A stretch of DNA of 64,000 bases from Solirubrobacter sp963848475 (GTDB lineage Bacteria; Actinomycetota; Thermoleophilia; Solirubrobacterales; Solirubrobacteraceae), in assembly GCA_963848475.1 (NCBI GenBank), contig CAWKDW010000021.1, positions 310,001 through 374,000 of the forward strand. Direction: 5' to 3'. The position numbers and the translations under genes are program-made. Below, in pieces: positions 23,430 to 32,623 of this stretch. The notes under the pieces are model-generated. The model was given only the letters and a program-made list of their open reading frames with translations, did no database searches and was not told the origin of the DNA. The first letter of the stretch is position 1. Each line of letters starts with the position of its first letter.

Positions 23430-24467
23430 TCACAACCACTCGACCGTGTGGCCGGAGGCGTCGGGCGCGCAGAACCGGGCGGTCCGCAGCGCCTCCTCCT
23501 CGACCGCGGCGCGCGGGAAATCGGTGTGCTGCGTGATCGTCAGTTTCGGGCCGTCGACGGTCCAGCTGGCCGCGACCCGGCCGTCGTAGGTCACGGTGCA
23601 GTCGCCGGTCAGCGTCAGCTTCAGTGGCTGGACCTCCGGCGGGATGATGCGGTCGCGGTCCGCGTACGCGAGCAGGGGTTGATCCCAGTGGGCCAGGAAC
23701 CGCGGTGGCAGATGGATGTCCGCGGGCGGCAGCTCCCGGCCCGGTAGGTCGAGCAGCTCGACGCCCTTCTCGTTGCGGTAGGAGACGGTCTGCACCCGCT
23801 CCCACGGGAAGTCGCGCTGCGCGGCGCCCGACCAGGCGGCGACGTCGCGCCGGCTCGCCGGGCCGAACGCCTCGAGGTAGCGGGTCAGGACGAGCGCGGC
23901 GGCGTCCGCGAGGTCGGGAAGCGGCCGCGGATCGAGGACGAACTCGGCGCGCCGGGAGTCGTCCCAGTGGCCCGCGGGCGGGAGCTGGACCAGTGGGAGC
24001 AGCGTGCGGGCGAAGATCACGGGCGTCCACGGGTCCGGCTCCACGCCCTCGTACTCGCGGACGCGTTCGCGAATGCCGGTGTTCGTCCGCGGGGTCGCGA
24101 AGAACTCGGAGAGCTCCGCGGTCACGCGTTCCTCGTCGAGGTGGGGGTAGGTCTTGCGCCAGTTGCGCATCCGGGCCTGGCGCGTCAGTTGCGCGAAGGC
24201 CGGGAAGTCGGTCGCGGCGGCGAGATGCAGCGTGAGCCGGTTGATCGTGGTCTTGACGACGTCGCGGGTGTCGATCGCCGCCTCGAGCTCCTCGCGCGTG
24301 AAGCCTTCGAGCCGCGCGGCGAGCGCGATGAACGGTGCGGGCGGATGCTGGCCCTGCAGCGGCGTCAGGCGGCGGACGGCCTCGGCCGCGGGGATACGCC
24401 GCCGCTCGACCAGGAACTGGCGGGCCGCCAGCGCCGCGGTGAGCTCTTCGCGTGTCAGGACCCGCAC
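23430..24467 (-). CDS. Winged-helix DNA-binding domain protein (AlkX/YcaQ-like HTH_42)
   Basis: A 345-aa protein of the winged-helix family defined by YcaQ-like proteins, some of which are DNA glycosylases for crosslinks or bulky lesions. Typical segments are LTPLQGQHPPAPFIALAARL near residue 35, a central RRDVAAWSGA, and a C-terminal VDGPKLTITQ. The catalytic QxQ-type motif of YcaQ/AlkX reads LQGQ here, which is compatible with glycosylase activity but not proof. GTG 24467 is set by a TACGCT -10 placed 7 nt upstream. Confidence 0.8.
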   Translation of the reverse strand: MRVLTREELTAALAARQFLVERRRIPAAEAVRRLTPLQGQHPPAPFIALAARLEGFTREELEAAIDTRDVVKTTINRLTLHLAAATDFPAFAQLTRQARMRNWRKTYPHLDEERVTAELSEFFATPRTNTGIRERVREYEGVEPDPWTPVIFARTLLPLVQLPPAGHWDDSRRAEFVLDPRPLPDLADAAALVLTRYLEAFGPASRRDVAAWSGAAQRDFPWERVQTVSYRNEKGVELLDLPGRELPPADIHLPPRFLAHWDQPLLAYADRDRIIPPEVQPLKLTLTGDCTVTYDGRVAASWTVDGPKLTITQHTDFPRAAVEEEALRTARFCAPDASGHTVEWL

Positions 24468-24474
24468 GGCGCGC

Positions 24475-24484
24475 AGCGTAGGCT
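24475..24484. promoter_or_regulatory. Overlapping divergent -10 elements sharing one TA
   Basis: In the 24-bp gap, AGCGTAGGCT reads TAGGCT on the plus strand (24479-24484, 7 nt before ATG 24492) and TACGCT on the minus strand (24480-24475, 7 nt before GTG 24467). Both use the same TA at 24479-24480. Both genes would be leaderless. Confidence 0.6.
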
Positions 24485-24491
24485 GGACCGG

Positions 24492-24993
24492 ATGTCCCTC
24501 GCCTTCACGCTGCCCGACACGGACGGAACGCCCGACGCCCCTGCACGACGACGACGCGAGCGCCGCGGTCGTCGTCTTCACCTGCAACCACTGCCCCTAC
24601 GCGCTGGCGTGGCACGAACGCATCCAGGCCGTCGCGCGCGACTACGCCGGTCGCGGCGTGCGCGTGCTCCAGATCAACGCCAACGACGCCGTGCGCTACC
24701 CGCACGACTCGCTCGAGGCGATGAAGGCGCGCGTGGATGCGGGCGAGTTCGCCGGCCCGTACCTGCACGACGAGACGCAGGAGGTCGCGCGCTCGTGGGG
24801 CGCCAAGACCACCCCCGACGTCTTCGTCACCGCCGCGAACGGGGTCGTCTACCGGGGCGCGCCGGACGCCGACCACGGCGACCCGTCGCTGAACGCCGCC
24901 TGGCTGCGCGACGCGCTCGAGGACGTCCTCGCCCACCGGCCGGTCGCCAACCCGCAGACGAAGCCCATCGGCTGCTCGATCAAGTGGAAGTAG
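24492..24993 (+). CDS. Thioredoxin-fold AhpC/TSA-like protein, interrupted by +1 frameshift
   Basis: Starts at ATG 24492 (LAFTLPDTDGTPDA) and continues, after one extra C in the run 24538-24541, with HDDDASAAVVVFTCNHCPYA. Corrected length is 166 aa. CNHCPYA contains the thioredoxin-like Cys pair, and the C-terminus GCSIKWK is the conserved end of this thiol-disulfide family (TlpA/peroxiredoxin-like, cytoplasmic, no signal peptide). The protein is otherwise intact, so a sequencing error is more likely than a dead gene. It overlaps the next gene by 10 bp. Confidence 0.82.
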
Positions 24994-25277
24994 AGCTGCT
25001 CTTCTGGGAGGGCTGCCCGTCGCACCCGCAGGCGCTCGAGGAGCTCCGCGCGGCGCTCGGCGACGGCGTCGACGTGCAGGTGCGCGAGATCGTGACCGAG
25101 GAGCAGGCGGTCGCGGAGGCCTTCCCGGGCTCGCCGACGATCCGCGTCGACGGGGCCGACCTGTTCCCCTCGCAGGAGCCGCCCTCGCTGACCTGCCGCA
25201 TCTACCGCCTTCGCGACGGCCGCTTCTCCCCCACGCCGGACCCCGTGCTGCTGCGCGAGGCGCTCGCCGAGTGCTGA
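24984..25277 (+). CDS. Small thioredoxin-like protein
   Basis: A 97-aa protein beginning with a thioredoxin-type first strand and a single-Cys active-site-like motif (VELLFWEGCPSH), then a SPTIRVDGADLF segment containing the usual cis-proline region. It resembles glutaredoxin-like proteins that sense or bind metals and thiols. Start GTG 24984 lies within the end of the preceding thioredoxin-fold gene, so the two are coupled. No export signal. Specific function unknown. Confidence 0.7.
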   Translation: MEVELLFWEGCPSHPQALEELRAALGDGVDVQVREIVTEEQAVAEAFPGSPTIRVDGADLFPSQEPPSLTCRIYRLRDGRFSPTPDPVLLREALAEC

Positions 25278-25343
25278 ACCGCCGGCCGTGCGCCGAGGCA
25301 TGGCGGGCTGCACCGGTCCGCACCGACCAAAAATCAACAGCTC

Positions 25344-26057
25344 CTAGGACACGGCGAGGGCGAAGAGGACGCCGGAGACGGCGGTCGCGAGGTTCAGGCT
25401 CGAGACGCCCGGGCTCATCGGCAGGGCGAGTCGCATGTCGGCGCGCGCCAGCAGTTGCTCGGAGAGGCCGTCGCGTTCGGTTCCGAAGGCGAGCACCGCG
25501 CGGTCCGGGACGCCTCCGCGCCGCAGTTCCTCGCCGTCCGGGTCGAGCGCCAGCAGTGGGCGGTCGCCGGTCCGGATCACGCGCGAGCGCGCGACCGGCA
25601 GCGCGAAGTGCAGCCCGGCCGAGCCACGCAGCGCGTCGGGATGCCACGGGTCCTGGACGCCCGTCGTGATCACGCCCGCGGCGCCGGCGGCCGCCGCGAC
25701 CCGCACGCAGGCGCCGAGGTTGCCGAGATGACGCGGGTCCTCGAGCAGGATCACCGGCGCCGGTCCCGCGAGGGCCAGGATCCCGTCGGGGTCGGGCTGC
25801 GCCGGGCGCCGGGCGACCGCCACCACCTGGGCCCGGGGCACGACCGCGGCGAGCTCCTCCCGCTCCACGACGGTCGGCGACAACGCGAGATCAGGTGCGA
25901 GCCGCGCGCACAGCTGCGTCAGCTCGTCGGCGTCGGCGGTCCAGACGCCGAGCAGCTCGCCGCCGAAGCGCACCGCGTGCTTGACGGCATGGAAGCCCTC
26001 CAGGACCACGAGCGCGGGATCGCGGCGGGCGCGGGCGACGTCGGCGAGCTCGAGCAC
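25344..26057 (-). CDS. TrmH/SpoU-family RNA 2'-O-methyltransferase
   Basis: A 237-aa SPOUT methyltransferase. All three SpoU motifs are visible: motif 1 LEDPRHLGNLGACVRVA (near residue 104), motif 2 LAFGTERDGLS (near 193) and motif 3 LPMSPGVSSLNLATAVSG (near 215), which form the knotted SAM site. The N-terminal part carries the RNA-binding substrate domain. It probably methylates a ribose in rRNA or tRNA. GTG 26057 is 7 nt from a TATCCT -10. Confidence 0.9.
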   Translation of the reverse strand: MLELADVARARRDPALVVLEGFHAVKHAVRFGGELLGVWTADADELTQLCARLAPDLALSPTVVEREELAAVVPRAQVVAVARRPAQPDPDGILALAGPAPVILLEDPRHLGNLGACVRVAAAAGAAGVITTGVQDPWHPDALRGSAGLHFALPVARSRVIRTGDRPLLALDPDGEELRRGGVPDRAVLAFGTERDGLSEQLLARADMRLALPMSPGVSSLNLATAVSGVLFALAVS

Positions 26058-26064
26058 GGCCCCG

Positions 26065-26070
26065 AGGATA
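26065..26070 (-). promoter_or_regulatory. -10 element TATCCT for the SpoU methyltransferase
   Basis: TATCCT on the minus strand ends 7 nt before GTG 26057, again predicting a leaderless message. The rest of the 147-bp gap up to 26204 is GC-rich with a possible GGGGCC hairpin, and no gene is seen there. Confidence 0.5.
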
Positions 26071-26204
26071 CGGGCGCCGGGTCGGCGATTCGGGCCGGGC
26101 CGCCGGGACGTGGCGCCGCAGTCCGAGTCGGCCGGGGCCGGATGTTGCCGCCCGCGGGGCCCCGGCTGGATTGCCGAGGCCCCGCTCGTCCTGGGGAGGG
26201 AGGC

Positions 26205-27308
26205 TTAGAGCCGATCGCGCCAGCCGACCGCGGCCGAGGCCACGTCGCCGAGCGCGTCGGTGAGCCCGCGGCGGTCGCCGGCCGCGCGGGCGCGGTGCAG
26301 GGTGCGGAGCGCGTTGGCCATCACCGCCGGCCCGGTCGGGCCGGCTTCGCGCAGCGCCGCCAGCTCGCCACGGGTCAGCTGCCGCGGCTCGCCGCAGACC
26401 AGCGTCGAAAGCTCGCGCGAACGGCGCTCTGCCGCCGCCGCACGGGACTCAGCGTCGCGCGCCGCAGCCAGCGCCGCACGAGCCTCCGCGTCGCGGGCCG
26501 CCATCGTCGCCGCGTCGACCGAAGCCACGCTCTCACGCCGCCGGATCACGACCGCCTCGCTCGCCACGGACGCCGCCGCGAGCAGCCGCTCCGCCGCCCC
26601 GGCGCGCGCCTCCGCGTCGGCGGCGCGCACTTCGGCGGCACGGGCGGCCCGGCGGGCCTCGTGCGTATCGGCGACCGCGGCCTGCGCCTGGTCGTATGCA
26701 GCTCGCACCCGAGCGTTCGCGTCCGCGGTCAGCATGTCGACCTGCTCGCTCGTCTCGCGCTCGGCGACCTGCACGCGATCGCGCGCTCCGCGGGCACGCC
26801 GCTCACGCTCGCTCGCCCGGCGAGCGCGCACGCGCGCATCGCCCAGCAGGTCCTCGGCACGTTCCGCGCGACGCTCGGCCGCCGCGACCGCACGCTCCAG
26901 CTCCGCGGCTCGACGTTCCGCGAGACGCAGGCGCTCCGAGGCATCCAGCAGCGCCTCGTCGACGCTACGGGGAACCTGCGGCTCGCGCTGCTCGACGGAC
27001 GGACGCGCGACCCCGGCCGGACGGCGGCGCGGACCGGAGCGGTGAGGCTCCAGGCCGGCAGCACGGACGGCGGCGTCGAACGACCCGTCGAACGGGCGCT
27101 TGGCGGCGTTGGTCGAGGGCCAGATCCCATCGCGGTACCGCTCGACGCGCCATTCCTGGGCACGCCAGCGAGCCAGCGAGGGGTTCCAGTCGGCCGAGCA
27201 CGGGGGCTCGCCGAAACGGACGTTCCACTCGAGGATCTTCTCGATGATTGAATCGCGGGTCCAGCGCGTCACTCGACGCCCGCCCGCGGTGTTCGCGGTC
27301 GGGGGCAT
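26205..27308 (-). CDS. HNH-repeat DNA-binding domain plus long coiled coil, function unknown
   Basis: A 367-aa protein. Residues about 15-85 (WTRDSIIEKILEWNVRFG, then DWNPS, RYRDGIWPST and a final FDAAVRAAGLEPH) match the homing-endonuclease-associated repeat seen in phage and actinobacterial DNA-binding proteins. Residues about 115-320 are an Ala/Arg/Glu-rich heptad region, a very long coiled coil without Pro. A globular C-terminal tail (LTRGELAALREAG) follows. No nuclease motif is present. ATG 27308 has GGAG 7 nt upstream. It could be a DNA-organising or phage-derived structural protein. Confidence 0.7.
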   Translation of the reverse strand: MPPTANTAGGRRVTRWTRDSIIEKILEWNVRFGEPPCSADWNPSLARWRAQEWRVERYRDGIWPSTNAAKRPFDGSFDAAVRAAGLEPHRSGPRRRPAGVARPSVEQREPQVPRSVDEALLDASERLRLAERRAAELERAVAAAERRAERAEDLLGDARVRARRASERERRARGARDRVQVAERETSEQVDMLTADANARVRAAYDQAQAAVADTHEARRAARAAEVRAADAEARAGAAERLLAAASVASEAVVIRRRESVASVDAATMAARDAEARAALAAARDAESRAAAAERRSRELSTLVCGEPRQLTRGELAALREAGPTGPAVMANALRTLHRARAAGDRRGLTDALGDVASAAVGWRDRL

Positions 27309-27325
27309 CAGTGAGCTCCGTTCCG

Positions 27326-27451
27326 CTAGTAGCCGCTCGGCTGCTGGTTGATGGCGACGATCGCGCGCATCCGGGCCACGCCCTCGAACCACGACGTCGT
27401 ACCCGTGAGCACGGGCATCAGGACGTCGGTGTGGGCGGTGGAGCGGGCCAT
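27326..27451 (-). CDS. Possible 41-aa small protein upstream of the coiled-coil gene
   Basis: Starts at ATG 27451 (MARSTAHTDVLMPVL) and ends AINQQPSGY before TAG. Codon use looks protein-like and it sits 17 nt upstream of the coiled-coil gene on the same strand. A TACCTT -10-like element lies 10 nt before its ATG. No homologue recognised; could be a leader peptide or chance. Confidence 0.35.
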   Translation of the reverse strand: MARSTAHTDVLMPVLTGTTSWFEGVARMRAIVAINQQPSGY

Positions 27452-27499
27452 CGGTTCAAGCAAGGTACAGCCTCCGCAAGCGTCCGTCCAGCCCCAAAC

Positions 27500-27532
27500 G
27501 CGGCTGCGAAGGTTCGAATCCTGCGAAGCCGC
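27500..27532. repeat. Imperfect inverted repeat centred on TTCGAA
   Basis: A 13-bp stem (11 of 13 pairs) flanks ATTCGAA. The right-hand part mimics a tRNA T-arm (GGTTCGAATCC), but no acceptor or anticodon arms fit, so I do not call a tRNA. It lies in the non-coding stretch 27452-27722 between divergent genes, and nothing else is clear there except a TATCCT -10 at 27706-27711 for the next gene. Confidence 0.5.
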
Positions 27533-27722
27533 CGGACGACCTCCGGCGGCGGCGGCGGGTGCGGCGCGCAACTCATGTGCGATGCGCTCGCGGCCGATAG
27601 ACATCGGGCGATCCGCCCACCAGCGACCCAGCGGGTCCGGGGGCCGCAGCGCCCGGTGACGTACCGCGCGCCCGGGAACCCGGGTCCTCTCGCCGCGCCC
27701 CCGCCTATCCTCAATCCGCTAC

Positions 27723-28743
27723 GTGAGCACCGAAACGCCCACTTCCGAGCATCCGCTCGTCGACATCGAGCCCGCAGATCCGCCGCCCGCGCCACGGCGG
27801 CGCCGATCGCCCCTGTCACTGCTCGGGATCGTCGTGTCGGTCGCTCTCGCTCGCCGCCGTCGTCTGGTGGGCCGCACACCAGGACGCGCCGACGCTCCCG
27901 CACACCACGGGCGAGATCATGGCGCTACTGGGCGCGATCGCGCTCTACGGGCTGGCGACCATCGTCCGTGCCGAGCGCTGGCAGCGACTGCTGGAAGACG
28001 AGGGGGCAAGGCCGCCTCGCGCCGACACGTACGCGCTGACCGTCGTCGGCTACGCGGGCAACAACATCCTCCCCGCACGCGCGGGCGACGCGATCCGCGT
28101 CGTGCTGATGGCGCCGCGCGCGCACACGTCCAACCGGACGGTGATCGGCACGCTCGTGGCCGAGCGCCTGCTCGACGTCGCCGTGCTGCTGGTGATCTTC
28201 GTGGTCGTCGGCTACGGGCTGCTGGGCGAGGTCGGCGCCGACTCGGTCGAGCTGATCCTGATCGGCGCGGTCATCGCCTTGATCATCGCCGCGATCGCCT
28301 GGCGCTTCGTGCGCCGCAGCGAGAAGCTGCTCAACGCGATCGGGCCGATCGCCTCGGCCACGCTCGGGCTGCGCCGCGCGCACCACGCCGTGCGGCTGTT
28401 CGGGCTGACGTTCCTGATCTGGGGGATCGAGGCCGGCGTGTGGATGAGCGTCGGCGCCGCCGTCGGCTTCCCGATGAGCCCGATCGAGGGGCTCTACCTC
28501 GTCGCGCTCGCCAGCGTCTTCTCGCTGATCCCGTCCGGCCCGGCCTACGCCGGCACGCAGGACACCGCCGTCGCGATCGGGATCAAGGCGCTCGGCGGCA
28601 CCGGCGCGACCGCGCTCGCCTATCTGCTGATGCTCCGCTTCGTGATCGTCGTGCCGATCACGATCGCGGGGCTGATCCTGCTGGTCGTCCGCTACGGCGG
28701 GCTCTCGAAACTGCGCTCCGCGCGCGCTGAAGCCAGGAACTGA
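27723..28743 (+). CDS. Lysylphosphatidylglycerol synthase TM region/UPF0104-like flippase, +1 frameshift
   Basis: A multi-pass membrane protein (about 339 aa after correction) of the UPF0104/MprF transmembrane family. The N-terminus (TSEHPLVDIEPADPPP) is in one frame; near 27849 the coding pattern moves by one base, joining to LAAVVWWAAHQD and then conserved YALTVVGYAGNNILPARAGD, the family hallmark loop near the first helices. The late SGPAYAGTQDTAVAIG is also typical. Such proteins flip or modify lipids, and the one here lacks a synthase domain. It is followed closely by the Agl23-like gene. Confidence 0.82.
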
Positions 28744-28745
28744 CG

Positions 28746-30382
28746 ATGACCGACATCGCCGCGCCGACCGGCGCCACCACCGCCCCGGACGCTCCCGAGA
28801 GCACCACCAAGCGCCGCCGCAGCCCGGCGGCCTGGTTCGCCAGGCAGGACGCGCGCGAGCTGTGGCTCTGGGGCGGGCTGATCGTCGCCGCGCTGGTCGT
28901 GCGCGTGATCGGGCTGGGTGACCGCCCGTTCCACCACGACGAGAGCCAGGACGCGTACTTCTCCTACCTCTTCCGGCAGTCGGGCGACTACCAGTACAAC
29001 CCGCTGCTGCACGGCCCGCTGCGCTTCTACGCGACCGGCCTGATGTACGTGCTGTTCGGCGACTCGAACTTCACCGCGCGCCTGGCGCCGGTGCTCTTCG
29101 GCCTGGCGATGGTCCCGACCTGCTGGCCGCTGCGGCGCCTGCTCGGGCGCCCGGCGGCCTTCATGGCGGCGGCGCTGTTCGCGTTCGGCCCCAGCTACCT
29201 GTACTTCTCGCGCTTCGCCCGCGAGGACATCTACGTCGCCGCGATCACGCTCGGCCTGGTCGTCGCGATCTGGTGCTACATCGACCGGCCGCGGACGTAT
29301 CACCCGGCGATCATCGGCGCGCTGCTGGCGGCGTCGTTCGCGACCAAGGAGACGACGTTCATCACGGTCTTCGTGATGGGCTCGTTCTTCCTCCTCTCGT
29401 TCGTCGTCAAGGACTGGCGGACGCAGCTCATCCACGCGCTCAAGCGCGCCGGCTGGGAAGGCTGGGGCTGGTTCCTGGCGGCGTTCGCGGGCCTCTTCAC
29501 GCTGCTGTTCACGACCTTCCTGACGCATCCGGGCGGGCTCTGGGACGGCATCTACACCGGCCTGAAGTACTGGCTCGACCAGCACGGCGTGGCCCGCGGC
29601 GGCGAGCCGGCGGTCTTCTACACCGTCGTACTGACGACGATCGAGTGGCCGATGCTGATCCTCGGCGCGATCGGCGCGGTGGCGCTCTGGCGCCGCAGGC
29701 AGAGCTTCTTCGCCGCCTTCCTGGTCTGGGACTTCTTCGTCTCGCTGGCCGTCTACTCGTGGGCGGGCGAGAAGTTCGCCTGGCTCGTCCTGCATCCGCT
29801 GCTGCCGGTGATCCTGCTGGCCGGCGTCGGGCTGCAGGCGATCTGGCAGACGCGCGGGGCGCTGCGCTGGGTCGGGCCTCGTCGGCGCGGCGATCGCGCT
29901 CCTGTACGTCGGCGTCTCCTCGTGGTGGGTCAACGTCGACCGCGGCGCCAACCCGCGCGAGATGCTCGTCTCCACCCAGTCCTCGACGCAGGTCAAGGAC
30001 GTCGCCGACCAGGTCCTCGCGCTGGCGGCGAGCCGCGGCCCGGGCGCGCCACCGCTGAGCGTGACGATCGACTCCGCCGAGGGCGCGACCTTCCCCTACG
30101 CCTGGTACTTCCGCCATCTCGCGACCGGCTACATCGACCTTCAGCTCCAGGGCGCGGCGCCGCCCAACACCGACGTCGTCGTGATGACCGACGCGGCCAA
30201 GGCCAAGCTCGCCCCCGCGATGGCCGCGCTATGACAGCCGCCCGTTCGACTTCCGCGTCTGGTGGGTGCGCGAGTACGGCAAGATGCGCCCGGGCAACGT
30301 GCTGCGCTACATCCTCACCCGCAAGGTCTGGAACCCGACCGGCGGGATGAAGGAAACGCTCTACGTCAAGAAGGGCCTCTAG
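28746..30382 (+). CDS. Agl23/TIGR03663-family membrane protein, two +1 frameshifts
   Basis: A large GT-C-like membrane protein (544 aa after correction) related to flippase-activity-associated Agl23 proteins of archaea. Near the N-terminus, RPFHHDESQDAYFSYLF and YNPLLHGPLRFY are the conserved acidic catalytic-loop region. Two single extra bases interrupt it: C at 29877-29878 (moving to LVGAAIALLYVGVSSWW) and one near 30226-30229 (moving to YDSRPFDFRVWWVREYG). The final frame ends at TAG 30380-30382, meeting the convergent DUF2298 gene. Every piece is well preserved, arguing for assembly error. Confidence 0.82.
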
Positions 30383-32594
30383 TTGAGCGCCCAGACGGTC
30401 GTTCCGCCTGAGGAGTAGACCTTCCGGCCGAGCTGGTCCCACTTGGCCAGCCCGGCGTCGCCGTAGGTCGTCTGCTCGATCGGCCCGGAGACGACGTAGC
30501 GGATCCCGTAGCGCGCGATCAGGGCCTTCGCGGCGGCGACGTCCGCCGTCTTGTAGAGCGTCTCGACGTCGGTGGTCCGGGAGCCGACGTCGTGCTGCCA
30601 CTGGACCTCGTGGCCGGCCCAGCCGATCACGGTCGGGCGGCCGGTGAAGGTCGAGATCCGGCCGTGGCCGAACGCGGAGTAGTCGTCGCCGAAGGCCTCG
30701 AGCACGACGGCGTCGCCGTCCGTGTTCTCGCGCAGCCACGCCATCGCCCCCGGGTCGCCCGGGGGAACGCGCCTCGAGCCACTTCAGGCCGTTCAGCGAC
30801 GGCGAGTTGGCGAAGCCGCCGGTGCGCGCGTAGCTGCCCGCGTAGGGATAGACGAGGCCGAGCAGCAGCAGGATCGCGGCGATCGCCGCCCACGCCTGTC
30901 CAGAGCTTTCGAGGCAGCCACGCGCCGGCCCACGGCAGCGCGCAGGCCGCGGCGAGGCCGAGCAGCAGGAACGCCTGATAGCCGGCCTTGAAGACCGTGT
31001 TCATGCGCAACAGCGCCGAGCCGTCGAAGGCGTCCTTGAGGTAGAGGATCTCCGGGATCAGCAGCAGCGCCGCGCCGCCCGCGATCAGGATCCAGAGGAA
31101 GCGGGCGGGCGCCATCACCGTCGGTGAGAGCGCGGCGCCGACGCCGACCGCCATCGCCACGGCCACGATCATCGCCCCGGTGAGGTTGTCGGAGGCCAGC
31201 AGCGAGCCGAGCACGACGCCCGCCGCGAGCCCCCAGCCGACCCAGCGCCAGCGGTGCGGCGCCTCGGCCAGCCGGTTCCAGAAGACCGGCAGCAGCGGCC
31301 AGGCGAGGATGCCGTAGATCAGCGTCATGTCGCCGATCCACTTCCCGAACGGCCGGCGGACGTGCACGAACCCGATCCCCCGCGCCTCCGGGTCGAAGTT
31401 CAAGATGAACGGCAGGATCAGCACGAAGCTCGCGACCAGCACCAGCCCGAGCCAGACCAGCGGGTAGCCCTTGCGCCCGCCGCCGCGGATCCACGTGATC
31501 ACCGACGCCGCGAGCACGCCCGCGGCGACCGGATAGGACCACGAGTTGATCGCGTAGAGCATCCCCACGGCCAGGCCCGCCGTCAGCGCCTCGGCGACGG
31601 CGCGCCACATCAGGTCGCCCCTGGGACCGTGCAGCGCGACCTGCAGCGCGAAGGCCAGCGCGAGCACCGTGAACGGGAGCGCGAGCACGTGCGCGTGCAG
31701 GTCCCCGAGCATGAACGAGAACGACGGGAACTCGTTGATCGTGTCGGGGATCACGCGCGAGGGGTCAAACCAGGCGTAGTCGCGCGGCGGGTCCGCGGCC
31801 CGCACCCAGGCGCGCACGCCCGCGAGGTTGCCGAGGATCGCGACCAGCGCGGCGCCGACGAGGCCCGCCGCGACCGGCCCGCCGCGCGGCGCGCGGTCGC
31901 CGAGAGCGTCCCGTGCGGCCGCCCACAGCGTGCCGGCGAACGTGTACACCGCGGTCGCCGTGAGCGCGAGGATCAGGCCCCAGCTGAGCAGATAGCCCGC
32001 GTCGGGTTCGAGGCCGAGCAGTTCGATCGGCCACGCCAGCGCCATGTGGCCGAGGTAGTAGTAGTTCAGCGATTCGCCGCTCATCCACGGGTCGTGCGGC
32101 GGGAAATGCGACGAGGCGTTGATCGCGCTGATGAACGCCATGTCCATCGGCTTCTCGGTGTTCCACACGTCCGGGGCGAAGGAGGCCAGCAGCGCGCCGA
32201 GCGCGTAGCAGACGGCGAACACGCCCTCCGCGCCCCAGAACAGGCGCCGCCGGACCGGATCGCCGATCGGGAGCGCGAGTCGCGCCAGCCGCGTGACGCG
32301 CCGCCCCGAGGCCTCAGCCTCGACCAGCCGGCCCGAGAGCGAGCGCAGGCGCAGCGTCGTAAGCACCGCGGCGATCGCGAGCAGGACGATCACGCCGACG
32401 ATCAACGGCACGCCGTAGCCGACGATGTGCAGCGAGGCGGCCATCCAGACCAGCCACGTCACGAGCAGCAGCCCGAGGATCTTCGCGAACCCGAGCCCGG
32501 CGCCCGGCAGCCGTCCGAAGACAAGCGCAGCCAGCGGCGCGGCCAGCAGGCCCACCACCTCGATCACCAAGTAGAGCCCGAGCGCAGCGAGCAT
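30379..32594 (-). CDS. DUF2298 (Chlor_Arch_YYY) membrane glycosyltransferase-like protein, two +1 frameshifts
   Basis: About 737 aa after correction with some 15 hydrophobic segments. DUF2298 hallmarks include NTEKPMDMAFISAINASSHF, DPWMSGESLNYYYLGHM and FPSFSFMLGDLHAH. Two extra bases disturb the end: near 30896 (moving to AWAAIAAILLLLGLVYPYAG) and in the run 30761-30765 (moving to MAWLRENTDGDAVVLEAFGD). The soluble C-terminal part ends at 30379. ATG 32594 is preferred over TTG 32624, which would leave no room for the TACCCT -10. The family resembles GT39-type lipid-linked sugar transferases. Confidence 0.83.
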
Positions 32595-32605
32595 CGCGGC
32601 CGGGG

Positions 32606-32615
32606 AGGGTACCTT
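32606..32615. promoter_or_regulatory. Overlapping divergent -10 elements sharing one TA
   Basis: AGGGTACCTT reads TACCTT on the plus strand (32610-32615, 8 nt before ATG 32624) and TACCCT on the minus strand (32611-32606, 11 nt before ATG 32594). The TA at 32610-32611 is common to both. Confidence 0.6.
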
Positions 32616-32623
32616 GGACGCCA

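Noticed and set aside
27480..27545. tRNA gene suggested by GGTTCGAATCC
   Set aside because: Only a T-arm-like piece is present; no matching acceptor, D or anticodon arm could be built, and the bases form a simple imperfect palindrome instead.
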